Positions 1 to 7,500 are shown, counted from the stretch's first letter. The stretch: DNA of 13,119 bases from an uncultured Collinsella sp. (GCA_902475785.1 CABSAN010000057.1:1-13119); one strand, 5' to 3'. Notes: generated from the letters alone by a model not told the origin. Made by a program: numbers and translations.

Positions 1-536
1 ACCAGCGTAAACTTGGGAATATCCAGGCGAATCGAGCGCGCCGCCGGGCCCTTACCGATCACGATATCGAGCGCAAAGTCCTCCATCGCGGGATACAGCA
101 CTTCCTCGACCGAGCGGTTGAGACGGTGAATCTCGTCGATAAACAGAACGTCACCCGGCTGCAAGTTAGTCAGGATGGCAGCCAGGTCGCCGGTGCGCGC
201 AATAGCGGGGCCGCTCGTCGTCTTGATCTGAGCGCCCAGCTCGTTAGCGATAACCGTGGCCAGCGTGGTCTTGCCCAGACCAGGAGGGCCCGAGAAGATC
301 ACGTGGTCGAGCGTCTCGCCGCGGCTCTGCGCCGCTTCGATCAACACGCGCAGGCTCTGTTTGATGTGCTCCTGACCGCAGTAGTCGTCCAAGCGCTGGG
401 GGCGCAAGGTGCGGTCGACATCGAGGTCCTCGGGCGTCAGCTCCGAACCCACCATACGCTCGCCATGCGCCATGGATGCCGCCGGCGAGTTGCCGGGCGT
501 CGCCCACAGGTCCTGAGAGTCATCGGCTTCCCACAT
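1..536 (-). CDS. ruvB: Holliday junction branch-migration ATPase RuvB (partial, 3' end outside window)
   Basis: RuvB is the hexameric AAA+ motor that drives branch migration on Holliday junctions held by RuvA. The visible 178 codons read without a stop from ATG at 536 to the left edge. They contain the Walker A motif GPPGLGKTT (about residues 83-91), a sensor-like stretch GPAIARTGDLAAIL, and Walker B LFIDEIHRLN (about 131-140, D134/E135). The sequence breaks off at IPKFTL, just before the point where the family normally has GATTRAG. Walker A lies about 21 residues later than in E. coli RuvB, so there is a short N-terminal extension; an in-frame ATG at 473 is an alternative start. The ATG at 536 is preferred because it overlaps the ruvA stop as TGATG, which implies coupled translation. 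It is the third gene of ruvCAB. The C-terminal winged-helix domain is not in the window. Confidence 0.96.
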   Translation of the reverse strand, partial: MWEADDSQDLWATPGNSPAASMAHGERMVGSELTPEDLDVDRTLRPQRLDDYCGQEHIKQSLRVLIEAAQSRGETLDHVIFSGPPGLGKTTLATVIANELGAQIKTTSGPAIARTGDLAAILTNLQPGDVLFIDEIHRLNRSVEEVLYPAMEDFALDIVIGKGPAARSIRLDIPKFTL

Positions 537-1156
537 CACGCATCCATTCCGAGTCGCTTAAGCGCCGCGCCGAGCAGATCCTCGACACGCATATTCTGCC
601 CATCATACCCGCTCAGGGCAACATCGGTCTCCTGCGGGCTAAAGCCCATGGAAAGGAGCGCCGAACGGGCGTCATCGATCGCCGAAGGAGCGGCGGCAGG
701 AACCGGCATCGCAACCTGGCCGGGAATCACGTCAACCGGCACAAAGCCCTTGTCCTTGGCAAAGGTGCTCTTGAGCTCCAGAATCAGACGCTGCGCTGTC
801 TTTTTGCCCACACCGGGAACCTTGGCCATACCCTTGTCGTCCTCGGCCATCACCAGGGAATACAGCTGGCCCACGGTATAGGTGGAAAGCACGGCGAGCG
901 CCAAGCGCGGACCGACGCCCGAGACGGACACGAGCCGATCGAACATCGTGCGCTCGTCCTTGGAGGCAAAACCAAAGAGCGTCATGGCGTCCTCGCGCAC
1001 CTGCATACGGGTATAGAGGCGAACCTCGCCGCCGGGCGTCGGCAACGTGGCCGCGGTGCTGCCCGAGATGCCGAGCTCAAAGCCCACGCCCGATACATCG
1101 ACAACGGCCGAGCTCATCGTGGCCTCGACAAGCGTTCCATGGAGCTGGGAGATCAT
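536..1156 (-). CDS. ruvA: Holliday junction DNA-binding protein RuvA
   Basis: RuvA binds the four-way junction as a tetramer and loads RuvB. The 206-residue product has the family's three-part layout. The N-terminal OB-fold domain begins MISQLHGTL, and LYTRMQVREDAMTLFGF lies at about 47-63. Two helix-hairpin-helix motifs follow: LVSVSGVGPRLALAVL (about 75-90) and MAKVPGVGKKTAQRLILEL (about 110-128). After an Ala/Pro-rich linker (about 140-160), a C-terminal RuvB-contacting helical domain contains ARSALLSMGFSPQETDVAL (about 163-181). Length matches typical RuvA (about 200). The start ATG at 1156 is preceded by an AGAGAGGA Shine-Dalgarno-like sequence that lies inside the end of ruvC, and ATG overlaps the ruvC TGA in a TGATG junction. 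The same arrangement recurs at its own stop with ruvB, so the three proteins are probably made in a coupled ratio. Confidence 0.97.
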   Translation of the reverse strand: MISQLHGTLVEATMSSAVVDVSGVGFELGISGSTAATLPTPGGEVRLYTRMQVREDAMTLFGFASKDERTMFDRLVSVSGVGPRLALAVLSTYTVGQLYSLVMAEDDKGMAKVPGVGKKTAQRLILELKSTFAKDKGFVPVDVIPGQVAMPVPAAAPSAIDDARSALLSMGFSPQETDVALSGYDGQNMRVEDLLGAALKRLGMDA

Positions 1157-1677
1157 CAGTATCCGGTTCCTCTCTGTTGATAGAACTCGCCACCGGTAAG
1201 CGCCCGGGTGCGGCTAAGGTTAACGTGGCAGATGGCGCAGGCCAGGGCATCGGCGGCATGGTCGGGATGCGGGTCGTGATCGAGCTGCGTGAGCGTACGA
1301 ACCATATACGCGACCTGCCGCTTATCTGCAGCGCCGGTGCCCACCACAGCCTGTTTAATCTGCATAGGCGTGTACTCGCCAATCTCGAGCGCGCATTCCG
1401 AAAGCGCCACGAGCGCAGCCCCGCGGGCATGCGCCGTAGGGATGGCCGAGCGAACGTTGGCGCCAAAGTAGATGCTCTCGATAGCAGCGGTATCGGGTCG
1501 ATAACGCTCCACGACGCCCTTTAGGTCGCGGGCGATATGCGACAGGCGCACCGCGAGCGGACTGCCCGCGCTGGTCTCGATACAACCGTAGGCACGACAG
1601 CGAACCTCGCCGCGCCGCTCCTCGATAATCCCCCAACCCGTATGGGCCAAACCGGGATCGATACCCAAAATGACCAA
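1156..1677 (-). CDS. ruvC: Holliday junction resolvase RuvC
   Basis: RuvC is the dimeric RNase H-fold endonuclease that cuts Holliday junctions. Translated from TTG at 1677 it has 173 residues, the same length as E. coli RuvC. It begins VILGIDPGLAHTGWG, with the first catalytic Asp at position 7. The acidic residue in AAIESIYFG is E67. The C-terminal pair lies in PDHAADALA as H140 and D143, which resembles the His/Asp form described for Thermus RuvC rather than the Asp/Asp form of E. coli. The start was chosen because TTG is preceded at 5 bases by AGGGGAGG (1690-1683). An upstream in-frame ATG at 1722 would add 15 residues before the conserved first strand and sits close to the predicted transcription start. 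It is the first gene of ruvCAB, with a LexA-type operator 56 bases upstream. Confidence 0.95.
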   Translation of the reverse strand: MVILGIDPGLAHTGWGIIEERRGEVRCRAYGCIETSAGSPLAVRLSHIARDLKGVVERYRPDTAAIESIYFGANVRSAIPTAHARGAALVALSECALEIGEYTPMQIKQAVVGTGAADKRQVAYMVRTLTQLDHDPHPDHAADALACAICHVNLSRTRALTGGEFYQQRGTGY

Positions 1678-1690
1678 GCCAACCTCCCCT
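1678..1690 (-). promoter_or_regulatory. Strong ribosome binding site deciding the ruvC TTG start
   Basis: AGGGGAGG at 1690-1683 is followed by the 5-base spacer TTGGC and then TTG at 1677. This is close to an ideal Shine-Dalgarno and spacing. It is the main reason for placing the start at a TTG codon rather than at the in-frame ATG at 1722. Confidence 0.8.
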
Positions 1691-1733
1691 CGCCACAAGC
1701 ACGGCGCAAGGCAAGGCCCCACGCATCATTCAC

Positions 1734-1745
1734 GAACGTCTGTTC
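1734..1745 (-). promoter_or_regulatory. LexA (SOS) operator upstream of ruvCAB
   Basis: On the minus strand the sequence reads GAAC-AGAC-GTTC, a perfect palindromic match to the GAAC-N4-GTTC core of Gram-positive and actinobacterial LexA/DinR boxes, with a flanking T on the C-side. It begins one base downstream of the predicted -10 hexamer and would cover the transcription start. That is a classic repressing position. SOS control of ruv genes is known in other bacteria, so site, position and target gene agree. No lexA gene is in the window, so the assignment rests on motif and context. Confidence 0.8.
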
Positions 1746-1746
1746 T

Positions 1747-1777
1747 AGAATAACACAATGCTAGCCCTATAAGTCAG
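1747..1777 (-). promoter_or_regulatory. Predicted sigma-70-type promoter of ruvCAB
   Basis: On the minus strand, CTGACT (1777-1772) resembles a -35 element and TATTCT (1752-1747) a -10 element. The 19-base spacer is longer than ideal. The -10 is preceded by TGT, giving an extended -10 (TGn) that can compensate for a poor -35 or spacing. The predicted start, about 1740, falls inside the LexA box. The leader before the TTG start of ruvC would be about 60 bases. Confidence 0.5.
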
Positions 1778-1791
1778 CCGAGATTGAATTG

Positions 1792-1868
1792 TAGGTTGAG
1801 CATACGCAAGCGAGCGCCCGCCAGAGCGAGCAAGGTTGAACCATAGGTTGAGCATAAGTCAGCGAGCG
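1792..1868. repeat. Imperfect direct repeat pair, 52-base period
   Basis: TAGGTTGAGCATA occurs at 1792-1804 and again at 1844-1856. Extending each copy to 25 bases (1792-1816 and 1844-1868) leaves 22 of 25 positions identical, including the shared end GCGAGCG. The similarity also extends about 11 bases upstream of each copy (GATTGAA against GGTTGAA). The second copy runs into the left arm of the large hairpin at 1866-1964. This suggests one composite repetitive element rather than random similarity. Confidence 0.75.
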
Positions 1869-1964
1869 AGTCCCTGCCGTGGCAAGGTGCCGCGAAAGAG
1901 GAGCGCCGCGTACTTCTGTACGCAAGCGACGGTTTGAGCGGCAGATTGCCCGGCAGGGGCTCGC
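1866..1964. repeat. Large imperfect palindrome / structured element between the NadE-like gene and ruvC
   Basis: The left arm 1866-1885 pairs with the right arm 1946-1964 to give 19 base pairs, broken only by one bulged T (1880) and including one G-T pair. Inside it, after a small GG/GA internal loop, TGCCGC (1888-1893) pairs with GCGGCA (1938-1943). An inner hairpin, GCGTAC-TTCT-GTACGC (1908-1923), sits within that, with a further CGC/GCG step (1904-1906 with 1926-1928). The nested stems look like a structured RNA or a palindromic mobile repeat. It is bounded on the left by direct repeats and on the right by a plus-strand-oriented terminator. No protein-coding potential is apparent. On the minus strand it would lie in the 3' untranslated region of the NadE-like gene. 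Whether it acts as RNA or DNA cannot be told here. Confidence 0.6.
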
Positions 1965-1977
1965 GCAGCGTCGGCTC

Positions 1978-2011
1978 GTTACGCGGTTTGGTAAAACCGC
2001 GTAACCTTTTT
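1978..2011 (+). terminator. Intrinsic terminator read on the plus strand
   Basis: GTTACGCGGTTT (1978-1989), loop GGTA, and AAACCGCGTAAC (1994-2005) form a perfect 12-bp stem. CC and then five T residues (2007-2011) follow on the plus strand. In the minus direction the same stem lies 4 bases after the NadE-like stop codon, but no T run follows it, so it would stop plus-strand transcripts best. No plus-strand gene precedes it; only the structured element does. Confidence 0.65.
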
Positions 2012-3995
2012 AGTTTTGGCTAAAGAACGGGAACTGTCTCGGATCCATCGGCGGTTGCGGCATCGGCGTGCCCTGGGGCCCACCCTGCGGGCCGCCCTGG
2101 CCGCCCATCATCTTATCGATGGCGTCCTGGACCTCGCCCTCAAACTTCTTCATGCCCTCGTGCAGGCGGCGCTGGCCGTCCTCGGAGCGCAGCTCCTCCA
2201 TCTGCTCGGGCGAAATACCCAACAGGTCACCCAGTATGCCCATCATCTCGCCACGCATGCGCTCGCTTGCATCCTCGTCAGCAAAGCGGTTCACCTCGGC
2301 GCGCGCCAGCGCATCGACCGTCATGCGTTCCTTGCCGCTCAGCCCCAGGTCGGACCATGCGAGCATATACGGCCAGGCACGCTCGACAAACGAACGGGCC
2401 GAGACGATCGGCGCCGTCGGCAGCATGCGACGAGCAGCCTCACCCTGACGCACGAGCATCAGCAGCAGCGAGCAAGCCTCGGGCTTGCCGGCGGCCATTG
2501 GGATGTCGTCGAAGGGTCGGTTGCGGTCCACGTGCGCCTCGAGTGTGCCATCGACCTCGCCCGGCTCAAGTCCGCCGAGCAGCTGCGCCGCGCGGTCGAG
2601 CATGTCGACCGGACCGTCAAGCGTCGAAAGCGCTTGCGCCAGCACGCGCTCCATGCAATCCTCCACCGCGTTGAGCGTCACGAGCTCCTGCGGCACCACG
2701 GCAGACGTACGGTTGCGCACGCGCGCCACAAACTCGAGCGTCGACAGGTACACGTCGCCAAAGGGCGCATAATCGCCCTGGTAGCCACCGCAAAGCGCGG
2801 GCGCCGCCAGCGCGTACTCAGTTTTGGACAGCGGGCTCAACGCCATCGCACCCAGCTCGAGCGCCGTGTCCTCCAACATGAGGCCCAGCGTGCGAGAGCG
2901 CAGGCGCTCGGCGTCGCCCGCCGACACATCGCGGTCGAGCACGCGCGCGGCATCCGGCGCATCGCGCTCAACCGTACGAATATGCAGGCGCTCGGCAATG
3001 GCGCGAACGGCGGCACAGCGAGCAGCCTCGGCCTCCTCCTGCGCCGGCGTAAAGATGCGGTTGCGTCCCAGCACCAGGCCGACCACATTGCGCGGACCCA
3101 GGGCGTCGACGGCAAGCGCCGCAAGCAGGGACGACGGCAGATCGCCCTCGAGCGCCACCACGGCGCGCGACGTACCATGGGCTCGGGCGTTATCGCGCAC
3201 AGCGAGCACCAGCGCCTGCCACAACCACTCCTCGGAACGAAACTCGGGCAGCTCGTGGTCCTCCAAGGCATCGAGCATCACACCGCGCTGGATCTCCTGA
3301 ACCAGCAGGCTCTCCTCAAAACACGGCGCTTGGGCCACCACGCGGCCGCAGTCGTCGAGCACAAACGAGCCGCCGGTATACACCGACTCATCGTACGCAC
3401 CGACCGGCGCCATGCAGGCAAACCACACGCTGCGCTTAGATGCGATCTTGCGGTAGGCTCCGCTGCGCACGGCGGCGATCGCAGCGCTCTCGCGGTCGGT
3501 CATATCAAATGCGTTGAACTGGAAATAGGCAATGAGGTCGACGCCGGTCGGCAGCATCTCGAGCTCGCGGTCCAAGTCGAAGATCACGGCGATACGCACG
3601 CCGTCCACATCGAAGACTGGCGGCGCCCAACGGGCATCGCCGGTCCCACCGCGCTGCAGGGCAATGCTCGAACGGGCCGGCACCACATGGCCGTCCTTGA
3701 GCATCATGTAGTCGAGCAGGGGCTGGCCCTCAAACGAAACCGCCGCGGGCACGATGCAAATCATATCGAGTTCTTGGATACGCTCGGCGACACCGGTCAA
3801 GCCGGCAAGTATGTCGTGCTCAAAGTCGGCAGCGCCCACCAGGCCGCCGGGCAGGGCTCCCATAAAGAGCGGAGCCGGCACGCACAACACGCGCGCACCG
3901 CGCTCATGGGCCAGGCGCGCCTGGTCCTCGATGCGACCGCAGATACCCTCAATATCACCCAGGCGCATATCGATCTGTGCAAGTGCGAGCTTCAT
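2010..3995 (-). CDS. NAD synthetase-like protein with degenerate active sites and Gly/Pro/Gln-rich tail
   Basis: The 661-residue product follows the two-domain plan of glutamine-dependent NAD synthetase (NadE). A carbon-nitrogen hydrolase-like domain spans about 1-250 (MKLALAQIDMRLGDIEG). A PP-loop ATPase-like domain spans about 255-545 (LAALAVDALGPRNVVGLVLG, YAPFGDVYLSTL). The expected hydrolase Glu-Lys-Cys triad falls on A41, S110 and F139. The synthetase loop SGGxDS reads EGDLPS (283-288), and the GNKSE region reads SPLSKTE (about 387-393). Both active sites therefore look lost although the fold appears retained. After a helical, charged segment (about 570-630) comes a tail rich in Gly, Pro and Gln (about 631-661). 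The start ATG at 3995 has AAAGGG seven bases upstream. A terminator separates it from the superoxide reductase gene upstream. Family membership is by eye; function is unknown, and a regulatory or scaffold pseudoenzyme is an inference. Confidence 0.8.
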   Translation of the reverse strand: MKLALAQIDMRLGDIEGICGRIEDQARLAHERGARVLCVPAPLFMGALPGGLVGAADFEHDILAGLTGVAERIQELDMICIVPAAVSFEGQPLLDYMMLKDGHVVPARSSIALQRGGTGDARWAPPVFDVDGVRIAVIFDLDRELEMLPTGVDLIAYFQFNAFDMTDRESAAIAAVRSGAYRKIASKRSVWFACMAPVGAYDESVYTGGSFVLDDCGRVVAQAPCFEESLLVQEIQRGVMLDALEDHELPEFRSEEWLWQALVLAVRDNARAHGTSRAVVALEGDLPSSLLAALAVDALGPRNVVGLVLGRNRIFTPAQEEAEAARCAAVRAIAERLHIRTVERDAPDAARVLDRDVSAGDAERLRSRTLGLMLEDTALELGAMALSPLSKTEYALAAPALCGGYQGDYAPFGDVYLSTLEFVARVRNRTSAVVPQELVTLNAVEDCMERVLAQALSTLDGPVDMLDRAAQLLGGLEPGEVDGTLEAHVDRNRPFDDIPMAAGKPEACSLLLMLVRQGEAARRMLPTAPIVSARSFVERAWPYMLAWSDLGLSGKERMTVDALARAEVNRFADEDASERMRGEMMGILGDLLGISPEQMEELRSEDGQRRLHEGMKKFEGEVQDAIDKMMGGQGGPQGGPQGTPMPQPPMDPRQFPFFSQN

Positions 3996-4034
3996 GGCTC
4001 AGCCCTTTCCGTCGTAAACCATCGTTGTCGTAGT

Positions 4035-4066
4035 AAAAGCGCCGGCCGCATGATGCAGTCGGCGCT
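4035..4066 (-). terminator. Intrinsic terminator after the superoxide reductase gene
   Basis: On the minus strand AGCGCCG pairs with CGGCGCT (7 bp). After one A/C mismatch the stem continues for about 5 further pairs around a small loop (CTGCAT/ATGCGG). The stem (4066-4038) is followed by TTTT (the last stem T plus 4037-4035 on the complementary strand) and an AT-rich ACTACG stretch. It lies 46 bases past the stop of the superoxide reductase gene and 40 bases before the NadE-like start. It probably separates the two, though the short T tract may leave it leaky. Confidence 0.65.
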
Positions 4067-4112
4067 CGCATGTGCATATGCTAGCTATGATACCCCGAGC
4101 GGGGGCGCGCTC

Positions 4113-4475
4113 CTAGAACGTCGCGGACCACAGCCCGTGCAGGTTGCAATAGGCATAGACGGTACCGGTCTTGGAGCCGCCGGCAAAAAACGTCGCGGGC
4201 TTCATGCCGGGCTGGAGGTAATGGACCTCCAGACGGCCCTCGGCCTCAAGGGCAATCCACTCGATGTAGTGCTCGGGCACCATAGGATGCTCGACCGAGC
4301 CCACGCGCGCACGGATCACGTGACCGTCGCGCTCGCTCTCGACGACGGGCACGTGCTTCTCGTGTGCCGCGTCCTCGGTGTTCGCGGTCAGCTCCGTGCA
4401 GCCGGCAGGGGTTGCAACGTCGTTGCCAAGGGCGGCAATGAGCTTGCCGTCGGGGTCCTTAAAGAATTTCGCCAT
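4113..4475 (-). CDS. Superoxide reductase (desulfoferrodoxin family, iron center II only)
   Basis: Superoxide reductase reduces superoxide to hydrogen peroxide in the cytoplasm without producing oxygen, a defence favoured by anaerobes. The 120-residue product has all five expected ligands of the square-pyramidal iron site: H41 in EKHVPVVE, H63 in GSVEHPM, H69 in HYIEWI, and C110 and H113 in YCNLHGLW. The catalytic Glu-Lys pair is E39-K40. The N-terminal ~35 residues align in position with the desulforedoxin domain of two-iron desulfoferrodoxins (KFFKDPDGKLIAALGN) but keep only one Cys (C26), so center I cannot form. This resembles the class III (Treponema-like) form. The ATG at 4475 is chosen for AAGGAG at 4487-4482, six bases upstream; the frame stays open further upstream to 4565 without support. 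The gene follows the SNF2 gene by 101 bases and precedes a terminator. Confidence 0.93.
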   Translation of the reverse strand: MAKFFKDPDGKLIAALGNDVATPAGCTELTANTEDAAHEKHVPVVESERDGHVIRARVGSVEHPMVPEHYIEWIALEAEGRLEVHYLQPGMKPATFFAGGSKTGTVYAYCNLHGLWSATF

Positions 4476-4576
4476 GATGTTCTCCTTTGCTGATGTGCCG
4501 GTGTTCTCGATGCTTCTTATGCCCAAAGGCAAGCGAACCATCCACGGCATCGCAAATGAACACATAACGAGCGGGG

Positions 4577-7500
4577 CTAGCGTCCGTCGCCGCCCAGCAG
4601 CGCCAGAACATCCTCGCGGGTAAACAGCGCCGAGGAGATGCCGTCGCCGCCGAGCACGCTGTTGACCAGGTCGCGCTTGGACTCCTGCATCTGCATGATG
4701 CGTTCCTCGATCGTGTCCTTGGCGATGAGCTTGTACACGGTCACGGTATGTTGCTGGCCAATACGATGCGCGCGGTCAGTCGCCTGGTCCTGCGCGGCCA
4801 CGTTCCACCACGGATCGTAGTGGATGACCACATCGGCCGCTGTCAGGTTGAGGCCCACGCCGCCCGCCTTGAGCGAGATCAAAAAGACCGGCACCTCGCC
4901 CGCCTGGAACTGCGCGACCATCTTGGCGCGGTTTTCCTTGGACGAAGCGCCCGTGAGCTTAAGAAAGCCGATGTCCTCCTTGGCCAGGCGCTTGCCAATG
5001 ATATCGAGCATGCCCGTGAACTGGCTGAACAGCAGAATGCGGTGCCCGCCGTCGAGCGCACCGTGCACGAGCTCCATGCAAGCGTCGAGCTTGGCGCTCC
5101 CCGCCTTGTAGTCCTCGTAGTGTAGATGCGGGTCGCAGCAGATCTGGCGCAGCTTGGTGAGCTCGGCGAGCACCTTGAGCTTGTCCTTCTTAAACTCGGA
5201 TGCTTCACGATGCTGCACCTGCTGGGCGATGCGGTCCTGGTTGGCCAGGTAGAGCTTGCGCTGCTCGCCGGTGAGCTGCGCCATGACGGTGTCCTCGATC
5301 TTCTCGGGCAGGTCGGCCACCACGTCTTCCTTAACACGGCGCAGCACAAACGGCGACACGAGCGCCTGCAAGCGAGCGGCGCTATCGCCCTCGGCATGCT
5401 CGACGGGGCTCTCAAAGCGCTTGGCAAACGACTCACGCGTCCCCAAAAGGCCCGGCATCAAAAAGTCGAAGATGCTCCAGAGCTCGGACAGGCGGTTTTC
5501 GATGGGCGTGCCCGTCAGGGCAAAGCGCACGCCGGCAGGCAGGCGCTTGGCGGCGCGCGCCACCTGCGTGAGCGGGTTTTTAATGTACTGGGCCTCGTCG
5601 AGCACGACGCGGGCAAAGTCCTGCTCGGCATACTCGTCGATATCGCGGCGCATGAGGTCATACGACGTCACGACCACGTTATGCTCGTCGGCACCGGCGA
5701 TCTGCACACGGCGCTGCGCCTTGGCACCCACAATGGCGCACACGTCGAGCGAAGGCGCAAAGCGCTCCAGCTCGGCAGTCCAGTTATACACGAGCGACGC
5801 AGGGCACACCACGAGCGTGGGCTTAGTGTCCCCCGCCTCCACGCGCGCCAGGATATGCGCGATCATCTGCAGGGTTTTGCCCAGGCCCATATCGTCGGCC
5901 AAAATACCGCCGAGGCCCAGATGCTCAAGCGAGCCGAGCCACTGGTAGCCGTCGACCTGATAGCCGCGCAGTGTGGCCTTGAGAGATGCCGGTACCGTAA
6001 AGTCCATCTTGCCGAGCGTATCCAGGCGTTCGACGGTGCGGCGGAACGCGGCGTCGCGATCGGCCTCGAGCGCGGGCGTGCGCGTAAGCATGCTATCGAC
6101 AAACAGGGTACTCGACGCGGGAAGCGACACGCCGTCGAGCAGGTCGACAGCATCGACCCCCAGGTCCTCGGCAAGGCCAAACGCGGCGCGGGCACCCTCG
6201 TCCAGGCGAACGATGTCGCCGGATGTAAGGCGCGCGAACGTCTGGTGGCGCTTGTACGAGTCCAGATAGATGGCAAGATCTGCCGCCGAAAGACCGCTCG
6301 CGCCCAGTTCAACATCGAGCAGGTTGCTCTTGACGGTCGCACGAACCGAAAGCTTGGGCGCAGGGCGGACCGAGATCTGGCGTAGGCGGTCACTGAGCAT
6401 GACCTCGCCCAGCTCGGAAAGGGCAGACAGGCCCTCGGTCAGCAAGTGGAACAGGCTCTCGTCATCGCGTTCCTCAAACGCCAGGCCGCCCTCGTAAAAG
6501 TCGAAATACAGGGCCGCCGTATCCATAACGCGAAACTCTGCTATCTCGTCGCGCGGCGGCACACCAGGGCGCTGTTCTTCGAAGGGGCTGCCCGGAGCAC
6601 CCAGGCTAAAGAGATCTGCCGACCAGTCGCCGTAGGTAACCGTAATTTTGCAGGTCACGAGCCCGTCATCGACACCGATTGCCATGGCAAAGCTCGGCTC
6701 GGGCGCCACGGTGTCGAGCACGACGGGCGCGGTGAGGTCGGTGTAGTCGCGCAAGATCGGCAGCGCCATGCGGCAGAACTCGCCCACCTGGCCGGCGGCG
6801 ATATGAGCCGGCGTGCGGCAGGGCAACAAGCGCGACAGAAACGGCGCCGCATGCTGGGCGAACGCCATGTCGGTACGGCGCGCGCGGCGCGTGTCGACCA
6901 GATAGGCTGCGTCATCTGCGACAAAGCAGTACGTATCGGCCGGCAGGCGCAGGTCGTAGCTACCTCCCGCCGCCGGAGTGATCTTGGCGGCAAGGAGCGG
7001 CGGGCGCTTGGTCGGATCGTCGTCCTCCCCCTGCGGCGACGGCTCAACCGCCACGTCATAGCTACGATGCGTCGTCGTCCCCCGCGACCAGGCGGGCTCA
7101 AAGGAAATGGTCCTGCCGCGCAACAGGTCCAGCACAGACACAATGGAATACTCGGATAGCGGCAACTGACGCTCGGCGACAAAACCGCTGCGGGCAAAGT
7201 CATATGATGCCGAGCGCGAGGTCGTGATGTCGCTCAGGTAGGCGACCGTCATCGTGACGCGGTCGAGCAGCTTTGTCGACACGTCATCGAAGGCCTCGGG
7301 CACATGGGCAAACGTAAGTTTCTTACCATAGGAGAATGTGCCGCCGCGCACATAGGCATCGGCCATGCCGTCGATATCCTTAACCACGTAGGACACCGAA
7401 CCGCAGCGGATGCGAAACTCGAGCGCCCAGCTAAAGCGCTCGGCAAACAGCGGGTTGTAGTACGGCACCAGCGAGGGCTCCAGCACCGCTTTGGGTGCAT

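Noticed and set aside
1678..1722. Longer RuvC start at ATG 1722
   Set aside because: It would add 15 residues before the conserved first beta strand and lies close to the predicted transcription start. The TTG at 1677 has an excellent Shine-Dalgarno and gives the standard 173-residue length.
1745..1855. A 36-codon minus-strand frame (begins MLNLWFNLARSGG) in the gap before ruvC
   Set aside because: There is no Shine-Dalgarno. It is built largely from the 52-base direct repeats and ends inside the promoter/LexA region. It is better explained as repeat sequence than as a gene.
4093..4104. CCCC-GAGC-GGGG hairpin just after the superoxide reductase stop
   Set aside because: It is only four base pairs and has no T run. 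The stronger hairpin at 4038-4066 is the better terminator.
2016..4493. An 825-codon plus-strand frame across the NadE-like and superoxide reductase genes
   Set aside because: It spans two real minus-strand genes and their terminator and is Arg/His/Ala-rich with no motif. It is an antisense shadow.
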